Shown: in pieces, positions 40,685 through 54,700 of the stretch
How the letters are laid out: every line of letters begins with the position of its first letter
Numbering within the stretch: the first letter of the stretch is position 1
NCBI GenBank assembly: GCA_964035795.1
Contig: OZ038326.1
Coordinates: 3,441,259-3,505,258 of the forward strand
Direction: 5' to 3'
DNA length: 64,000 nt
Origin: Pterobdella sp. o SKG-2022
Taxonomy: Eukaryota; Annelida; Clitellata; Hirudinida; Piscicolidae
Notes under the pieces: model-generated
The model's input: the letters and a program-made list of their open reading frames with translations, nothing else
Database searches by the model: none
What the model was told of the DNA's origin: nothing
Translations under genes and position numbers: made by a program

Positions 40685-42146
40685 TTGATGGTGTGTTCTG
40701 TGATTTGATTGGTCGGTGGGGTATATTTGTTTATTTTTTTAGGAGTGGAATTGATCATTTCAATTGGCTTATATGAAATGGATGTGCTTTTAGTAATTTC
40801 TTATCTTTTCAGGGATTTTGACATAGTTATATATAAATATATATTTGATACCTTCGGAAAATAATTGAAACAATATGAGTAATAATTATAATGAGGAAAA
40901 AAATGTTATGATATGCTTTTGGGCAATAATCATCATAGTAGTCTACGAAGTTTATTATAGTAATGTTTAACCCAAGATCATAGCAACAGTTACCCATGAT
41001 GCTTTCCAATGCTAGACAATTTAAACATCTTTTTCATAATAATAATAATAATAATAGTAATAATAATGGTAATAAGAATAATATTAGTAATAAATATTCT
41101 GTTGAAAACTAAAATGATAATAATGTTATTAAAATACTGATAATAATTATATAGCACTTGATATTTTTTATCTTTTATACACTTGTGTGGTCTGCACTGT
41201 GTTGTGTAGGTGATTTTTTGAACTAGGGTTGCTTTTCCAAGAGTTACAATTTTTTTATTAATACTTGTTTTTCAAATTATTAACTGTTTTTTTATTTTGT
41301 TTTTTATTAAATATTTATTTTTTAATGTTTGTATCCTTTTCATTTCATCTTCTAAGATAACTATTTAAAATCGTGTTCGTTCCTCGGTATTATTTTATTT
41401 AATTCTTTTTTTTATTTTTTTCAATTGTTTTTCATTGTTGGTAAAACAAAGGCTCCTTCAATTATTCCCATTATTGTTATCATTAAACTTACAAGCGATG
41501 ATAAACCAAAGATTTACTTGATTATTTTTATAGATCAAAGAGTTTGCCAAAAAAATTTTTTTTGCGTTTATATTTATTTTTAATTTTATTAATGCGTACA
41601 TTTTATTTTGATTTAACTTGATATCTTGCTACATTGTTTCATGCTTAAAGACTTCAAAATCTTCCATTGTTTATATGATTAAAATTTAAATAAACTTACT
41701 TTTTTGACATTTTATGGTGCTTAAAACTTCAAAAACATATTTAGTGCTCTACCAGAACCTCTATTTTAACCGACTCAGTACCCAGTTTAACTATGTATTT
41801 TACTTTAAACAACTCAATTTGAAAATAGATATCTAAAAGAAATACTTCAAAATTTCTTAATTATCAGTTAATTTGCTTAAAAATGATAAATTATTATTGT
41901 TATATCATATTAATGCTGCTCAGTTCAGCAGCAAATATTCTCAAAAGGCACAATCGTGTCAGGGTTCTTGCACGTTCTTGAGTTGACGTGCCTGTCATTG
42001 ATCGAGTATCTCAGTTAATTTCACGTTAATAAGGATAATAATGATACATCGATAGGATCATAAAGCAATAATAGGCACTTGAGATAGTGTAATAACTAAA
42101 ACGGTATTAACCTTATGAATAACACGCAATCGAGCATGTATAGTAA
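40685..42146. other. Convergent intergenic region between PPM1E/F and CFAP96
   Basis: AT-rich 3' UTR and intergenic sequence with short (ATA)n runs (41038-41095). A slightly GC-richer patch lies at 41940-42010. I see no gene. Confidence 0.55.
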
Positions 42147-44226
42147 TTAAAATACATTTAAACAAAGATTAATTTCAGTTACTCCTTTGATCAAACACCC
42201 TACCACCAACACATACTTCCTCAAAGTCGTTGTGATAGATGAAGGATGCACCCAATACCTATGGAATTGCACTCTTGTTGTGGGCTTGTATGTGATCTTG
42301 TATTTATTTGTGATGTTCTGCACTCTTGGTGCGCCGAGAGGAGGGTCAATGTAGGGAGATGAGATGTATGGGTAGTTCACAAAACTCTCCAAAACGCCTC
42401 CTAGCTGTGATGCAGGTTTGGTTGATGGTTGTGGAATTTTAATAAGAATTTTTTAAGATAGTTCATAACTTTTTTAGAGTTGTTTCATTTTTAGGTTTTC
42501 AAAAAAAAAGGATTTTTATACGTTAATTTTGTCATTTACAAAATCTCAGCCAAATCAATATATCCCAAACAACTTAAACAAGGCAACATCACAGCACCTT
42601 GAAGGGGCTAGGGTGTGGGTAGGGCTTATAGTGGTTAAAAACTGGAGGTCCGTCCGTAGCTGGAACTAGTTCAAGCACGTCTTTATCTTGGTTGATCACA
42701 GGTCCAAACTTGAAATTTCCCTCTAGCCTCTTGCTTTTGTTTACTTGAGCCGATAACTTCGATGATGTATGAGGTTTTGGGTGGATGTTTAGTGGTTCTT
42801 TGATAAGGTGTTTGATGATGGTTTGAAAGCGGATGTTTGGTTTGTGTAGTACTTGATGTTTTTGAGGCGTTCAAACTTTTCCAAAATACTGGTAAAACCA
42901 TTTAAACCATTAACATTAATATATCAAATACCAACAAATCCCAAGTGTATAAAATAAGTAAAAAAGTCCCTTAGTGTACAAACCAATTTTTAATTATAAC
43001 AACCATGGAATCTAACACACGCTATGAAAAGAGTAACATTAGCTTCCAACACACTCTAAAAACACTCACTTTATTTTGCACTTGGTAATCAGCCCATTGG
43101 GCATCAGACGGTATGTAAGGTCCTATGGTTATGTCTAAATAACTGTATAATATCGTATAGTAGTATATTCAAGACTTTAGTGGAAATATTAATCATTCCG
43201 AAGAAAAGTATTATTGCGTTTTAATTTTTTTTTTTAATAGTGTGAAAATAATTATTCAAAAATTGGGAAAACTTTCAAAAGTTAAATTTTTTCTACAGAT
43301 TCATCAACTTATCTAACCCATAACCAGTCCCTTTCTTGGGCAAGTTGACAATTAGAGCAGGCTTGAAAGGCTTAGATTTTTTGGGTCTTGTAACATTACT
43401 GAATGCTTTTGGACATGGATTTATCGTGGTGAAACAGCTGCCTTTGTTAGTACTGAAACAAAAAATTAAATTTCACTAATGGTAATAATCAATAATTATA
43501 TAAACGCATTTATTTGGCGTTTTCAACATTATAATGTCTTGAAAGTCTTTTTTTATGATTTCCATTACATTTTTAATCTTTAAATCAACCAACTCCTTTT
43601 TGGTTAAGAGAGCGTTATGGAAAACCCCGTGAAGAAACGTGCTTTTTTTCTCCTTTTGTCTGAAGATTTCTTCTACAGTTTTGTATTTATCCCCTTCAGA
43701 CAAACGTAGAAACTTAGAACTGAAGTAACCACTCTGATCACCTCCTTTGACTTTGGAGCCCACGAACACCATGGGTTTATGGTTGAGTAGAGGCTCGGTC
43801 ACTAGAGGCGCTGAAGTTTTGATGTTTAATTGGTTTTTGAACTATATATAAAACTAAATACTCGGTCTGAAGATTTTTTACAGCGTTTGTAGCTCAATTT
43901 AAATTATTAGAAATGTTAAGTTTTTTTAATGAAAATTATTGCCGAGACAATTTAAATGAATTTGATTCTTTCAAACTGAAACCTTTTTTTTTCTTTTTTT
44001 GTGCATTTGGGTCTGTGAGCACATAAAAAAACATCACTTTACTAAACATAAAAAACGAGGATCATTCTTATTAATAAAAATATAAAAGTAATGATAATAA
44101 GTAATAAAGCAATAGGGTAATGTTTTATAAATACATACTGCTTGCTAGATACCCCATTTCCTTGAAGAGGCCTATCCGAGACAAATCTGGTCTCATTTCA
44201 GGCAGTCCTTTCTTCTTTGAAGCCAT
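42147..44226 (-). CDS. CFAP96: CFAP96 / C4orf47-like cilium- and centrosome-associated protein, seven exons, 307 aa
   Basis: Exons: 44226-44139, 43810-43594, 43452-43318, 43142-43070, 42875-42853, 42727-42598, 42404-42147; phases 1, 2, 2, 0, 2, 0 close. Total length (307 aa) is close to the human protein (309 aa as I recall). Conserved blocks: DLSRIGLFKEMGYL (human ERIGLFSEMEYI), QSGYFSSKFLRLSEGDKY (human QAGYFDPHFVRIFEGEGY) and PKKGTGYGYLDITIGPYIPS (human GKKGTGYGYANITIGKQF). The family is linked to motile cilia and microtubule-based structures in vertebrates; its exact job is poorly known. The 23-nt exon 5 and the last exon's 3' half are the least certain parts. A donor-like GTATTG lies inside the last exon. 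It is head-to-head with a small + gene. Confidence 0.85.
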
Positions 44227-44388
44227 TTTGCTCAGTGAGAAAAAATTTAAATAATACTGACGTATAAATAAAAACAATATTTTGGCGTTTTTTATATTAT
44301 ATTTTAACCTCTGCGGAATATAGGTTTTCTTTCATAAACTTCTGTTGCTAAACCCCTAAAGCTTAAAAAACCAGCGAAACAATTGCTA
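44227..44388. promoter_or_regulatory. Short bidirectional promoter region
   Basis: Only 162 bp separate the CFAP96 ATG from the ATG of the opposite small + gene, so the two must share promoter sequence. Confidence 0.5.
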
Positions 44389-44513
44389 ATGTCGGCCACA
44401 GAGGACTTGAACCTAGTAGCGTTGGATCAAAAGTTTAGCCTAATACTTTTGGAACGTATTCATGCATGTACGACTATCAGTAGCACTTTACCAAAGTTTC
44501 AGTGGCGTAATAA
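44389..44513 (+). CDS. First coding exon of an unidentified small gene (partial model)
   Basis: ATG at 44389 opens a 125-nt frame beginning MSATEDLNLVALDQKFSLIL. It continues through RIHACTTISSTLPKFQWRN to a strong donor, GTAAGTTT, at 44514. Composition is normal and the exon sits just across a short promoter from CFAP96. The following exon is unclear. An acceptor before 44720 (CTTTGTAAG) would add a short frame ending ...ALLLKIFL, giving about 55 aa; another acceptor before 44613 would end it after a few codons. Family not recognised. Confidence 0.45.
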
Positions 44514-44938
44514 GTAAGTTTCACGGGGCACTATTATATGCTATATTTATTGGAGAATATTTTAATTGAATCTTATTTTATTCAACCAATGAATCTTTTA
44601 TCAATTTTAATAGCCTTAATATTGAAAATTAAATTAGAATTTGAAATATTGAATGCGTTAATGATTAATGTCATCACAAATTGTTGAGATTATATAAATT
44701 TGAATCTTCTATCTTTGTAAGCTATTTGGCCTGTTCTGCACTGCTTCTCAAAATCTTTCTGTAAAGTTTAACTTATTATAAAATTTTAAAATTAATTTAT
44801 TAAAAAGTCTCAGTATTGAAATATTTTTTGACAGAATAATACTCAAAATAAAAATACATAAGACCACTGTGGACTATAAATATAAGTAAAATATAATTTT
44901 ATAAATCAATAGCTTTAAAACCACATAACATATAAGTA

Positions 44939-45457
44939 TTAAATAAATAGATTAAAAAAGTATATAATATACATAATGGTATTATACAAAAAGGAATTTG
45001 AGAAATTAAATCCATAATTAATAATAAAATATATTTTTATAGCTTTCATCTGTACCGATGTTTTTTCCAGATGCCATGCCAATAGAACCACAGGAAGAAC
45101 AAATCCGAAAAAAGTAAACGCAGCATTCTTAGGAGCGGGTTTGAACAGCTCGTAACTACTGCTCTTCATTGAGAGAAATCTTTGGACGGCAGGATCGAAC
45201 TGAAAAATGTATCCAATTTAAAGTCAAAAATTGAACTTATAACGAATTTTAATTTTTAATTAAAGTTTTCTGGAATAATTTTTTTGAATAGAGACAAGGT
45301 CACATACAATGTAGCCGCCGACTCCACGGAAAGGGTTAGTGCTTTTTTTCTTGAATTCACTTTTTAAATTATCTCTTATAGCTTTTCTCTTTTCCATCAA
45401 CACCCTCTCTTGTGGGGTTATGTCGTAAACCTCATTCGGATTGAATCTTTTCGCCAT
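44939..45457 (-). CDS. NDUFB4: NDUFB4-like accessory subunit of mitochondrial complex I, two exons, 136 aa
   Basis: Exons 45457-45308 and 45199-44939, phase 0. The N-terminus (NEVYDITPQERVLMEKRKAI) aligns with human NDUFB4 ([20 protein letters not shown]). GGYIFDPAVQRF and FKPAPKNAAFTFFGFVLPVV match its central part and its single membrane helix. Length fits (human 129 aa). NDUFB4 sits in the distal membrane arm of complex I. The last 30 residues are AT-rich and unlike the family. A possible donor (GTACAG) after EKTS hints at a further small exon that I could not place. It lies 260 bp from the divergent WDR24 start. Confidence 0.8.
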
Positions 45458-45717
45458 TTTTGCGAAACTTGTTTACATTAAAAGTAAAGTAGGTGTTTTA
45501 AAAATTGAAAAATAAATTATTTAAAGAATATTTTTACCAAAACAATTATTCATAAATATTTTTAAAAATTTACACATTTTGAAATGTAATTAAACCATTT
45601 AAAAGAAAAACTAGATTTCAATAAGTAATTTCGATACTACACATTTGACTTTTATCAAACTTTCAAAATTTGTTGAAAATCGTCTAAATCATATAATATT
45701 TCATGAGATAATTTGAA
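45458..45717. promoter_or_regulatory. Bidirectional promoter region NDUFB4 / WDR24
   Basis: 260 bp between two opposed start codons. The sequence is AT-rich with no motif I can name. Confidence 0.5.
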
Positions 45718-48700
45718 ATGTTGCAAAAAGAAGTGAAGCTACTTGACGGTCCTTTAAGCTGTTTGTCAGAAAATGTTGGTTTCACCCAGTTAGCAGTAGG
45801 AGGGAGAAATGGTAAAAAAATAATATTGAATAAACATACTAGCAAAATTTTATATGTTTTTGCTTTTTTTATAAAAAGTCATTACTCTTCACCTTTTAAA
45901 TCTGATATTGGAAGATCGATCTTAAAATGAAGTTCAAATTATACTCAAGAAATTTTTATTCTAGTTTGAATAAAATTAATATAGGACCAATATTATACCA
46001 GTTTTCAAAATCTTTGACTGTCAAAAGCAAAACTTCCAAGAAGTGGCGAATCTTCGAAATGGAATCAGAAGTCAGCAAAGCCATTTGAGCATCAATGATG
46101 TCAACTGGTGCAAAGCTGATGGTATTTAGAGCTATCATTCCTTAATACTTCATGATAATAATTTCAAAAGTAACAACACTGTTTCAATTAAAAGAACCTA
46201 TATTTGACAGATGTAAAATGATATCATTAATATAGAATAAAAACATTCAAATTTGTAATTTTTATTTACATAATCAGATAATATAGGTTGGAATCATGTA
46301 AAACTTGAAACTGTATATACAGTCCTGCAATTGACACTGTTTTATTCTTCATAAAAATCTTGATATTAATATATTTAGAAAACAATTTAAATATATCATC
46401 AATATCAAATCAACAAAAATTCAAATCTTTCACACCTTATTTGAAAAGCTTCAATAATAACACCACTAGAGAAAACTCTAGTCTCGGCATCTATTCAAGG
46501 AGCTGTGGTCATTTGGGATGTGGCTATATGTGAACAGTCGAAACAAGGTGAATGTTTCAAAATTTTTTTTCTCATTTCATTCAGTTATCATCTTGTTTAA
46601 TTACAAGATTTAGAGAGACAAGCAAAAAAACAACTTCTTCCTTAAGTGTGTCATTCATGCTATTCAACTTTATCATTTATTCATATACTTTATTCATCTA
46701 TCTATACTATAAATCAATCTAACTATCCACAACATTTCAAGTATTCAACTTCTTACCATCACCCACCAAACACCGCCACTCATCTCAACCGCTCACCACC
46801 ACCTCAGTATTTGTGATATCAGAGAACCAAAGAAGTGTAAATTGTCTGGAGTTTCAACCCAACAGTAACAATCTTTTAATGGCAGCATCTCAAGATGGCT
46901 CTTGTCGAGTCATTGTGCGTTTGTTTTTAATGTTAAATTGATTAGACCATTATTCAAAATATATCTGTGGCTAAATGAATGTTGAATAGTTGTGTATCAA
47001 TAATTAATAGAATGGACATATAAAATCATTATATTCAGGTAATATTACTAGTTTTTCATATGCGTAGAAAACAATATAACTTCAAAAAATTTATTTATAA
47101 AAATAATTATAATTTCCACTTCCACCCCTTTATAAAAGGACCTACGCAAGCATGAGAGCACAACAACATACGGACCAACGATTGAGAGCCCAGCTAGAGA
47201 AGTGAAGTTTAACCCAAGAAATGCCAACCAGTTCTCCGCTGCCTTCGAGAATGGCTTTTGTCAGGTATTACAGGATGCTTGTGATTTTTGACTGTTGATT
47301 CTTTTGTGTTTAAGAAGCGGATCTGTGTTGAGAGTAAAATGAGAAGTGTTTTTTTGTTAGTTTTTGGGTTTTAAGAATATTTCTGCTGTTAGATATTTAA
47401 CTAATTCTAACAAACACTTCTTCGGAAACTTTCACAAAACTTTGACTAAAAAAATAAGTATAAACACATCACCATATACAACCAATTAATTCCCACAGAT
47501 CTGGGATATGCGCAAACCATCAAGTTACATGCAGAACTGGGTAGCTCACTCGGGACCGTGTGTCTGCATGGATTGGCATCCTACAGAGAACTGGCTGATC
47601 ACTGGAGGCAGGGATAAGACGGCTGCGGTAAGGAGGTGGTGGGGAGGAGGGGGTTGTAGGTAGATTTAGTGTTTTTTTGGAAGATCGATATTATGTGGTG
47701 AAGTTTATTGGTGTTGGCGTTTTTATTAGTTACTTTGTATTTTCTTGCTAGTTTAAACTTGAAATAGTATGTTCAAACATTTGCAAATATCAATATACTC
47801 AAAAAAATCGAAAAATTTTTATTTTCCAGGTGTGGGATTTCTCTAGTTCTTTAGACTTTCCTCGTAAGATCATCTCCAAATACTCGGCAGAAACTGTGGC
47901 TTCTATTGGCAAGGTCAAGTGGCGACCAAAGTTCAAGTATCAGGTGCGCAAGTTCTATCGTTGCGAATGATAATGATATGAAAACAGTAATAGTGATAAT
48001 AATAATAAAAATTTTAAATTTTTCGTATTGAAAAACCTCAAAAAACGCACCAGGTGTTAGTGACGCCTATGCTAACAGAATCTCATGCCAGTGTGTGGGA
48101 TGTCAGACGACCCTTCCTTGCTGATGTCTACTTTGTGGAACATAAAGATTCTATTGGAGGTTTGTGTGTGTGTGTTTCTGTGAGTTTTTGTGTTTGTGTG
48201 TGTGTTTTTGTGAGTTCTTGTGTTTTTTTGTGTTAATTAATTAGTTTTTAATGTATTACTTTATGTTTATATAACTTCATTTGTTCGTACGTGTATTTTT
48301 TGTGAGAGCACTCATATTATCCCTATACTTACGTCATAATTTCAACATCATCAAACATGCAGACGTCATATGGAAGGATGAGAACATGTTTTACACATGT
48401 GGCAGAGATTCCAAACTGTGCAGGTGAGTCATTGGGGTTCATTTATAAGTCAGTAGTGTCTTATTTATGAGGCTTTAGTGTTGGGAATAATAAATAAATT
48501 GCTTACTATAAGGGTGATATTAGTTGTATATCAAATGAATTAGTGAAAAAATTATCAAATTGTGTTGGAATGACTGTTTCTTGACTAACATAGACACATA
48601 GTTATAGTTTATAGCAATTTATTTAAATACTTCTAGAATCTAGCCAGAAACTAAGATCGCAACCAGTGAGAATCAAGTTATTAAACCCACAACCAATCAA

Positions 48701-51700
48701 ATTGCATCTATTTCTCAACCAATATCATCACACAGATTTATATATAAAGACCACGTGGATATTAGAGGCAATTTGTTTCCATTGTGTTTATCGACCAGCA
48801 TTTATGGCAGGATAATGTGTTGTAAAAACGAGAAAGAGTTATATTATCCAAACTCTAGGAAGGATAATACTACTGATACAGGTGTAAAATGATAGATAGA
48901 TAGATAGATAAATAGATAAATAGCTAGATATACCACACAGATGAGACAGACAGCACATTGACTCAGAGCAGCATCACCACTGAACACTGCCTCGAAGTAT
49001 CCTCTCTATGTTATTTATTCTTATGATTGTTCTCAGTACCTTCTTTATTACTATATTTATTTAATCATCATCATCATCATAGTATTACGCCCATTTTCAT
49101 GCTAGAATGGGTTGGGTTATTTTGTATTATTTATTCTTTAATCTATTATTTCTTTTAGTTTAATAATTCATATTAGAATAAGGGACACGATGATTATCGT
49201 TATTATTATTATTATTATTATCATCATAACCATGTCCAAAGTGCTTAACGATGGAGCCATTTTTGAAGATGGCGAAAGGATATCGTTTGCAGAAGGATTC
49301 ATTCTCCAATCTCTGTTACCATAATTCGCAAGTTGCCAAGGAAGCTGAGATGCACCAGGTAATAATAATAACAATAACAATATTAATAATCATCATCACT
49401 ACAAACAAGTTATAATAGTAATTTAATAAGAACTATCCTTAACCAGCTTAGCTGTGAGTGGAGCATAATAATAAAATAACAAAATTTTACTAATAATAAT
49501 AATAATAACGAAGATATCAAAGACGTGGCTTATGCTCAAGACCATGTTCGAAGAGAACAAGGTGAAGAAGAAGAGTGTGCCCTCTGAAGCCACCACCCAT
49601 AGTGGGTGCTAATAATAATGATAATAATAATAATAATAATAAACAATCGATTTTATTGCCAGACCAAATTGAAAACGCCTTGATGGACATACAAGATACG
49701 GTTGTGAACAAGATGCCTGCTAGTGGTAAAAATAATTATAGTAATAACAATAATAATAATAATATTGATCAAAAGAATAATTTCTATCATAATAATATGA
49801 AAAACCAATAATAAAAAATAATATAAACAAAAAAATAAAAATAAAAACAATGAACAGCAATAAACAAGGAGGAGCAGCTGCAACGACAGCTGTTAAGCCC
49901 CGCCTTTAATGAGGTCTTCAACATCACCAATGACGTCGACATCTTCAACAAAGATATCATTGAAGATGAGGAATCTGATTATGATACCAGTGTGTGTAAA
50001 TGTGTGTGTGTGGGAAAAAATTGTGTTTATATGTGTGTTTTGTTAATATGGGCATGTTTCCTAATGATCAACCACCACCACTCACTCAACAAACTACCAC
50101 CACCACTCACCCAAATAAATACCACCACTACTCACCCAACAAACTACCACTCACCAGCAGGAACCTTTGTTATCGAGCAAGACTTAGATTTTCCCAAGGA
50201 AACACAATGGAGGTCGAAATTATCTGATCTGACCAACAGTGATAACTTCCATGACGATAGCGAATCCCCATCTGATTATTTGTCAGTCGCTAGGAGGATT
50301 GAAGTGCAGGATGTTGGTAACTTTAGATCATTGTTGTTTTATTTTTTAAAAATTTATTTGGTTATTAATTATCGGTTTAGTTAATTAGCTCATTTAAAAA
50401 ATTTTTTATAATTTTTAATTCTCAATAATTGTTTCACTCACCTTCCAAAATCATCCCTCTACCCTTCCAACCCTCAAAAGGTGGTGAAGAAAGAGATTCT
50501 AACTGTAACCCCATTTTTTGAGAGCATTGACTTGTTCGACTACTGTCCAATCATCGTTCAAATGCTCTGCCTGTTTGCAGACCAGGTTTGTGTGTGTGTG
50601 TGTGTGTTTTTCATTATTTTTTCGAGACATACAAACACACACACGCAATCTGTTGAGCGCTTTCAAATGTATTTTTAGATAATATTTCTCAAACAAAAAA
50701 CTCAATGTCAAAGATGTTGAAATGTATAGAGCAGGGTAATGACAAAGGGAGCAAAAAAATTGAGTTGATAAAATTTGGCTTCAACTTGAAAGTTGTTTAA
50801 AACTTTATGAAAAAATTACACAATTTGAAAGCATAGCATTAAAATTAAAATAAGTTATATTTTTTTCTCTAAAAAGCTGACTAATGGTTTATAAATATAG
50901 TTTTGGTTAAATTACTTATAAACATAAACACAATATAGTTTTTCATAAAGAAGCAATGAAAAAGTATAACTTTTGCCTTTGAATAAATGCTTTTAGAAAT
51001 TCCTTTCGTTTGATGTTTTCTAATCATATTTTCTCTTATTCATATATATATATTTTACATTTTTGTAATTATGTAAAAAATCAATCAACCAATCAGAACG
51101 ACGTACAAACGGCAGTAAGCATGGCATTGGTACTGGGAGACCGCATCAGACCTCATTTAGACCCTAAATCATTTGATTTCTGGGTCAATTCATACATCGG
51201 TGTGTCTAATGCTTTCTTTAAAACTAACAAAATTAAATACCTCACCAACCAATTACAAACAGAGAAACTAAACGATTTCATGTTGTTCATCCAATCAACT
51301 GACGTCTACAACGCCTACCAGCCAATAGAACCACAGCCTTCAGTTTCAATTAGGCTCTCTTGCTCCATGTGTTCAAGGTTGCTGAAGCAAGGTTGGTTGT
51401 GCAGGAAGTGTCCTGAGAAGAATAGGTCTAACTTCATCCATCAATGCGCTTTGTGGTGAGTTTATTGCTTTTCATTAATTGTTTTTGTTTTAATATTTGT
51501 TTTGGTATTAATATTTTTTTGTTTTATATCTATATAACATTCATCACACCGCACTACCTACCACCAACAACCACCACACCAGCCATACAATACCCACCAA
51601 CCACCACATAACAGCAACCTCCCAGTGAAAGGTCATTACATCTGGTGTCAAGGTTGTTGCCATGGAGGCCACTACAAACATATCACACAATGGTTTGCCT

Positions 51701-51750
51701 CGCATAAACAATGCCCCACAGGGTGTGGCCATTATTGTGAATATAATTAA
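45718..51750 (+). CDS. WDR24: WDR24 subunit of the GATOR2 complex, 19 exons, 782 aa
   Basis: Exons: 45718-45811, 46002-46121, 46470-46547, 46808-46914, 47139-47264, 47499-47627, 47830-47943, 48054-48159, 48363-48423, 48667-48881, 48941-48996, 49242-49358, 49523-49601, 49663-49725, 49858-49989, 50161-50312, 50481-50585, 51097-51455, 51615-51750. All phases close and the length matches human WDR24 (790 aa). The WD40 propeller shows VFKIFDCQKQNF, LMAAASQDGSCRV, GPCVCMDWHPTENWLITGGR, DKTAAVWDF and ASVWDVRRPF. An acidic middle region follows. Then come the alpha-solenoid motif AVSMALVLGDRI and a C-terminal RING-like zinc module (CSMCSRLLKQGWLCRKC ... GHYIWCQGCCHGGHYKHITQ ... CPTGCGHYCEYN). GATOR2 relays amino-acid sufficiency to mTORC1 at the lysosome. 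Exons 10 and 13-15 are the least conserved and least certain. Confidence 0.95.
48891..48925. repeat. GATA tetranucleotide repeat
   Basis: (GATA)n with interruptions inside WDR24 intron 10. Confidence 0.75.
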
Positions 51751-54700
51751 GTTTAGTGGGTGGAGTTTAACAAGGGGTATGGGTTTTTGGTAAAAAGGGT
51801 TTTTTTTGGAAAAGGTCGGGTTTATTTGATAGGGGGTGGGATTTGTTTAGAAGGGTGGAGTTCAAAAAAAAGGCAGGATGTTTGGAGCTCATTGGAGTGC
51901 TTTGAAAAATGTTCAGTGAGTCTCAATTCTATGTTTAAATGTATATAAATAAAATAAATTCAGCGTCTCAAAATTTTTATCAAGATTATTTTTCAAATAA
52001 AATTTTAAAATTTTATTTTGTTTTATTATTTTTTAATTATTTGAAATTGTAATATATTTCATATAATTAACGATTTCAAAAAGATTTTCGCATTTGAAGT
52101 GTGTTTTAAAATAATATTTTTTATCAAATTTGTGAATATTTTAAAAAATTTTAATAATTACGATAAAGTTTGCATTATAATTATTTAGACTAATTATGAA
52201 GTTCAAAAACAAAAAAGAAAATAAATAAGTGAAACTATGTTAATATAATAATTTAAAATTAATAAAAAATTCCACCTTCACTAACGCATTAAAGGCGTCT
52301 CATCATAATCGCACTATTGTTCATTTCAAATATCCATAAAATCCAAAAAAAGCTACCTAAACAATAAGATTATAAAAAAACATAATAAATGTAAAAATAA
52401 AATAGTAATTTAAATAACGAGAAATTGAAATTTACTCTATTATGGTTTTTAATTTGTTATCAGTATTCACTCAATATAAGACAGCTGATATTATTTTTAC
52501 TTCTATTATAATTGTATTTATAATAATTTTAAAATTATTTTTATTTATTATTTTTTAAAATTATTAATTCGCTTTTTATATTATATATTGGTTTAAATCG
52601 GTTTTGATTATAACTATTTTTGAGCTTATACGAAAAATTTGCGCCTTATATTTATCGCTGAAAACAAATTGATAGCTAAACTAGATAAAAAGAGAAATTG
52701 AGTTAAACTAAAAAGGAAATGAGTATCTAAGATAAATATACAAAACAAAAGTTAGTTTGGAAACATTTTAAACTCAAACAACAGTAATAACCTTTAAATT
52801 ATATCCAGAAACATAAAAGATCTATTTTGAACGAAGCTTTTGAAACTGTTTTAGTCATCAGGTTCATTTGAATAAACTCAAAAATGTATATTAGCTCTGT
52901 TGCGAAAGACAAAAATTCCGAAATATTTATCGAATTTTAAAGCCTCCCCATCAACGAGGAGTTGAAGAATAAATTTAATTAGATTCTACATTCGCATAAT
53001 GAAGTTGAAAGTGCCTTAGAAAAACACACATATGCAACACAACACCGCTCTATTTTTGAACCATAAAATTTGAACGAATAAGAGATGTTTCTAAAAAATG
53101 ACCTGCACGCAATTTTAAAGCCACCCCTTATGAAAGTCCTTACAAATTCAGGTACCGTTTTGAAATTCTTCAAAATATACTTGAAAACTTATATATAAGA
53201 TTTGAAATGCTTGATATTTTCATACTTAAAACAAATTTTCGAATAAATACCTATTTATTTATGTGTGTTAAGTTTCTTTTTAAAAAACACTTCAAATATT
53301 CCACTATTAATCTGATTTAAAAGTATCGGAGATTACTCGGTATAATGGATACACTCATATTTATTTCAATACAAGACAATTCATAAAGTGTACAAAGCAA
53401 AAAAAAATATTATCAAATTAAAAATTTCAATGCTATAAAAAATTAGAATAGACACCGTAAAAGATAAAATAAAATAATTAAGAAAGAAAGGAAGGAGAGC
53501 GGAGACAGGAAAGAATACTGGCAGCATTACCGCGGACAATTGCGATAAAACTCGGTTTAATTATATCATAATATTCATAGACTTAATCAAATTGATAGAT
53601 ATTAATTAAAAATAATACAAATTTAACACTACTTAGAAACTACACGCAATAATACTTAATACAATATAAAGAATCTTCTAGATAATCTATCAATAACCTA
53701 CACGTAAATACATTTTAAAACAGCTCTGTCCCATAGTTTATTTATAAATATTTTAAAGTGTCTTTTTAAAACGATGTCTTTAAACTAAATTCTTCTCATT
53801 CCTTATTCTCATAAATCTCAGTGTTTGTACATTTATGTGACGTTCTTATACATATGTCTCATATTCAACACTTTCACGGGAAACCACAGGTACATTTTTA
53901 AACCTTTTATGCTTCTTAAAATTTTTAGTTTCTTAGCTTGAAATCCAGTTGTTTGGGCGTCTCATTCCAAATGGTGTAACAGTTCCACCCTCAAACATTA
54001 AAACCCTCTTGAATTAGTTAGTTTTGATAATAACTCATACAGTGTTAATAAAATTTATTCTCATCGTTAAACACATGCATTTATTATTATAAATATTTTA
54101 CTTTATATGAATATGTGTATATTTTTACTATTAGTAGGTAAATTATTTAACATAAATGAATATACCAATATACATTAATAAATATATTTTTATGCTATAA
54201 TAGATATATCTATTGATGAATTAATATAAAGACATGCATAAAGTGATATGTGTAACAAAATATTACAATATAATATATAAGCACATAATATTAAACACAA
54301 TCTTGAACGTAGATAAGCATAAGCTTGTAAAGCCATATATCTAAAGTTTATATGTAGGGGAGTATTGAAAGGCATTGAATAGCTAAATAAAAGTGAGTTT
54401 CTCGCCTCAGAGTTTAGCAAAAGACACGTAGTGATTAAGAAATCGTCATATATAGTTTTAACTATATAACCTTTAGAAATGAAAAATGTGTTAGTAATTG
54501 AACTTCAAGTTTTAATAAAATGACGAGGGAACTTTATTTTAATAATAAATATTAATTTTAAATTAAATAGAGTAAATTCGATTTTGGATTTGATCTGTGA
54601 CTATAGAATAAAGAGCGGGAACTTTAAGAAGCTTTGATACTTTTACTCATAGTTTGGGAAGACTTTCATACTTGAAGTAGCTGATATATGACTAACATGA

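Noticed and set aside
48054..48236. A WDR24 reading frame running on into a Cys/Val-rich tail
   Set aside because: The tail is translation of a GT-rich intron start; a GT donor at 48160 restores the conserved protein.
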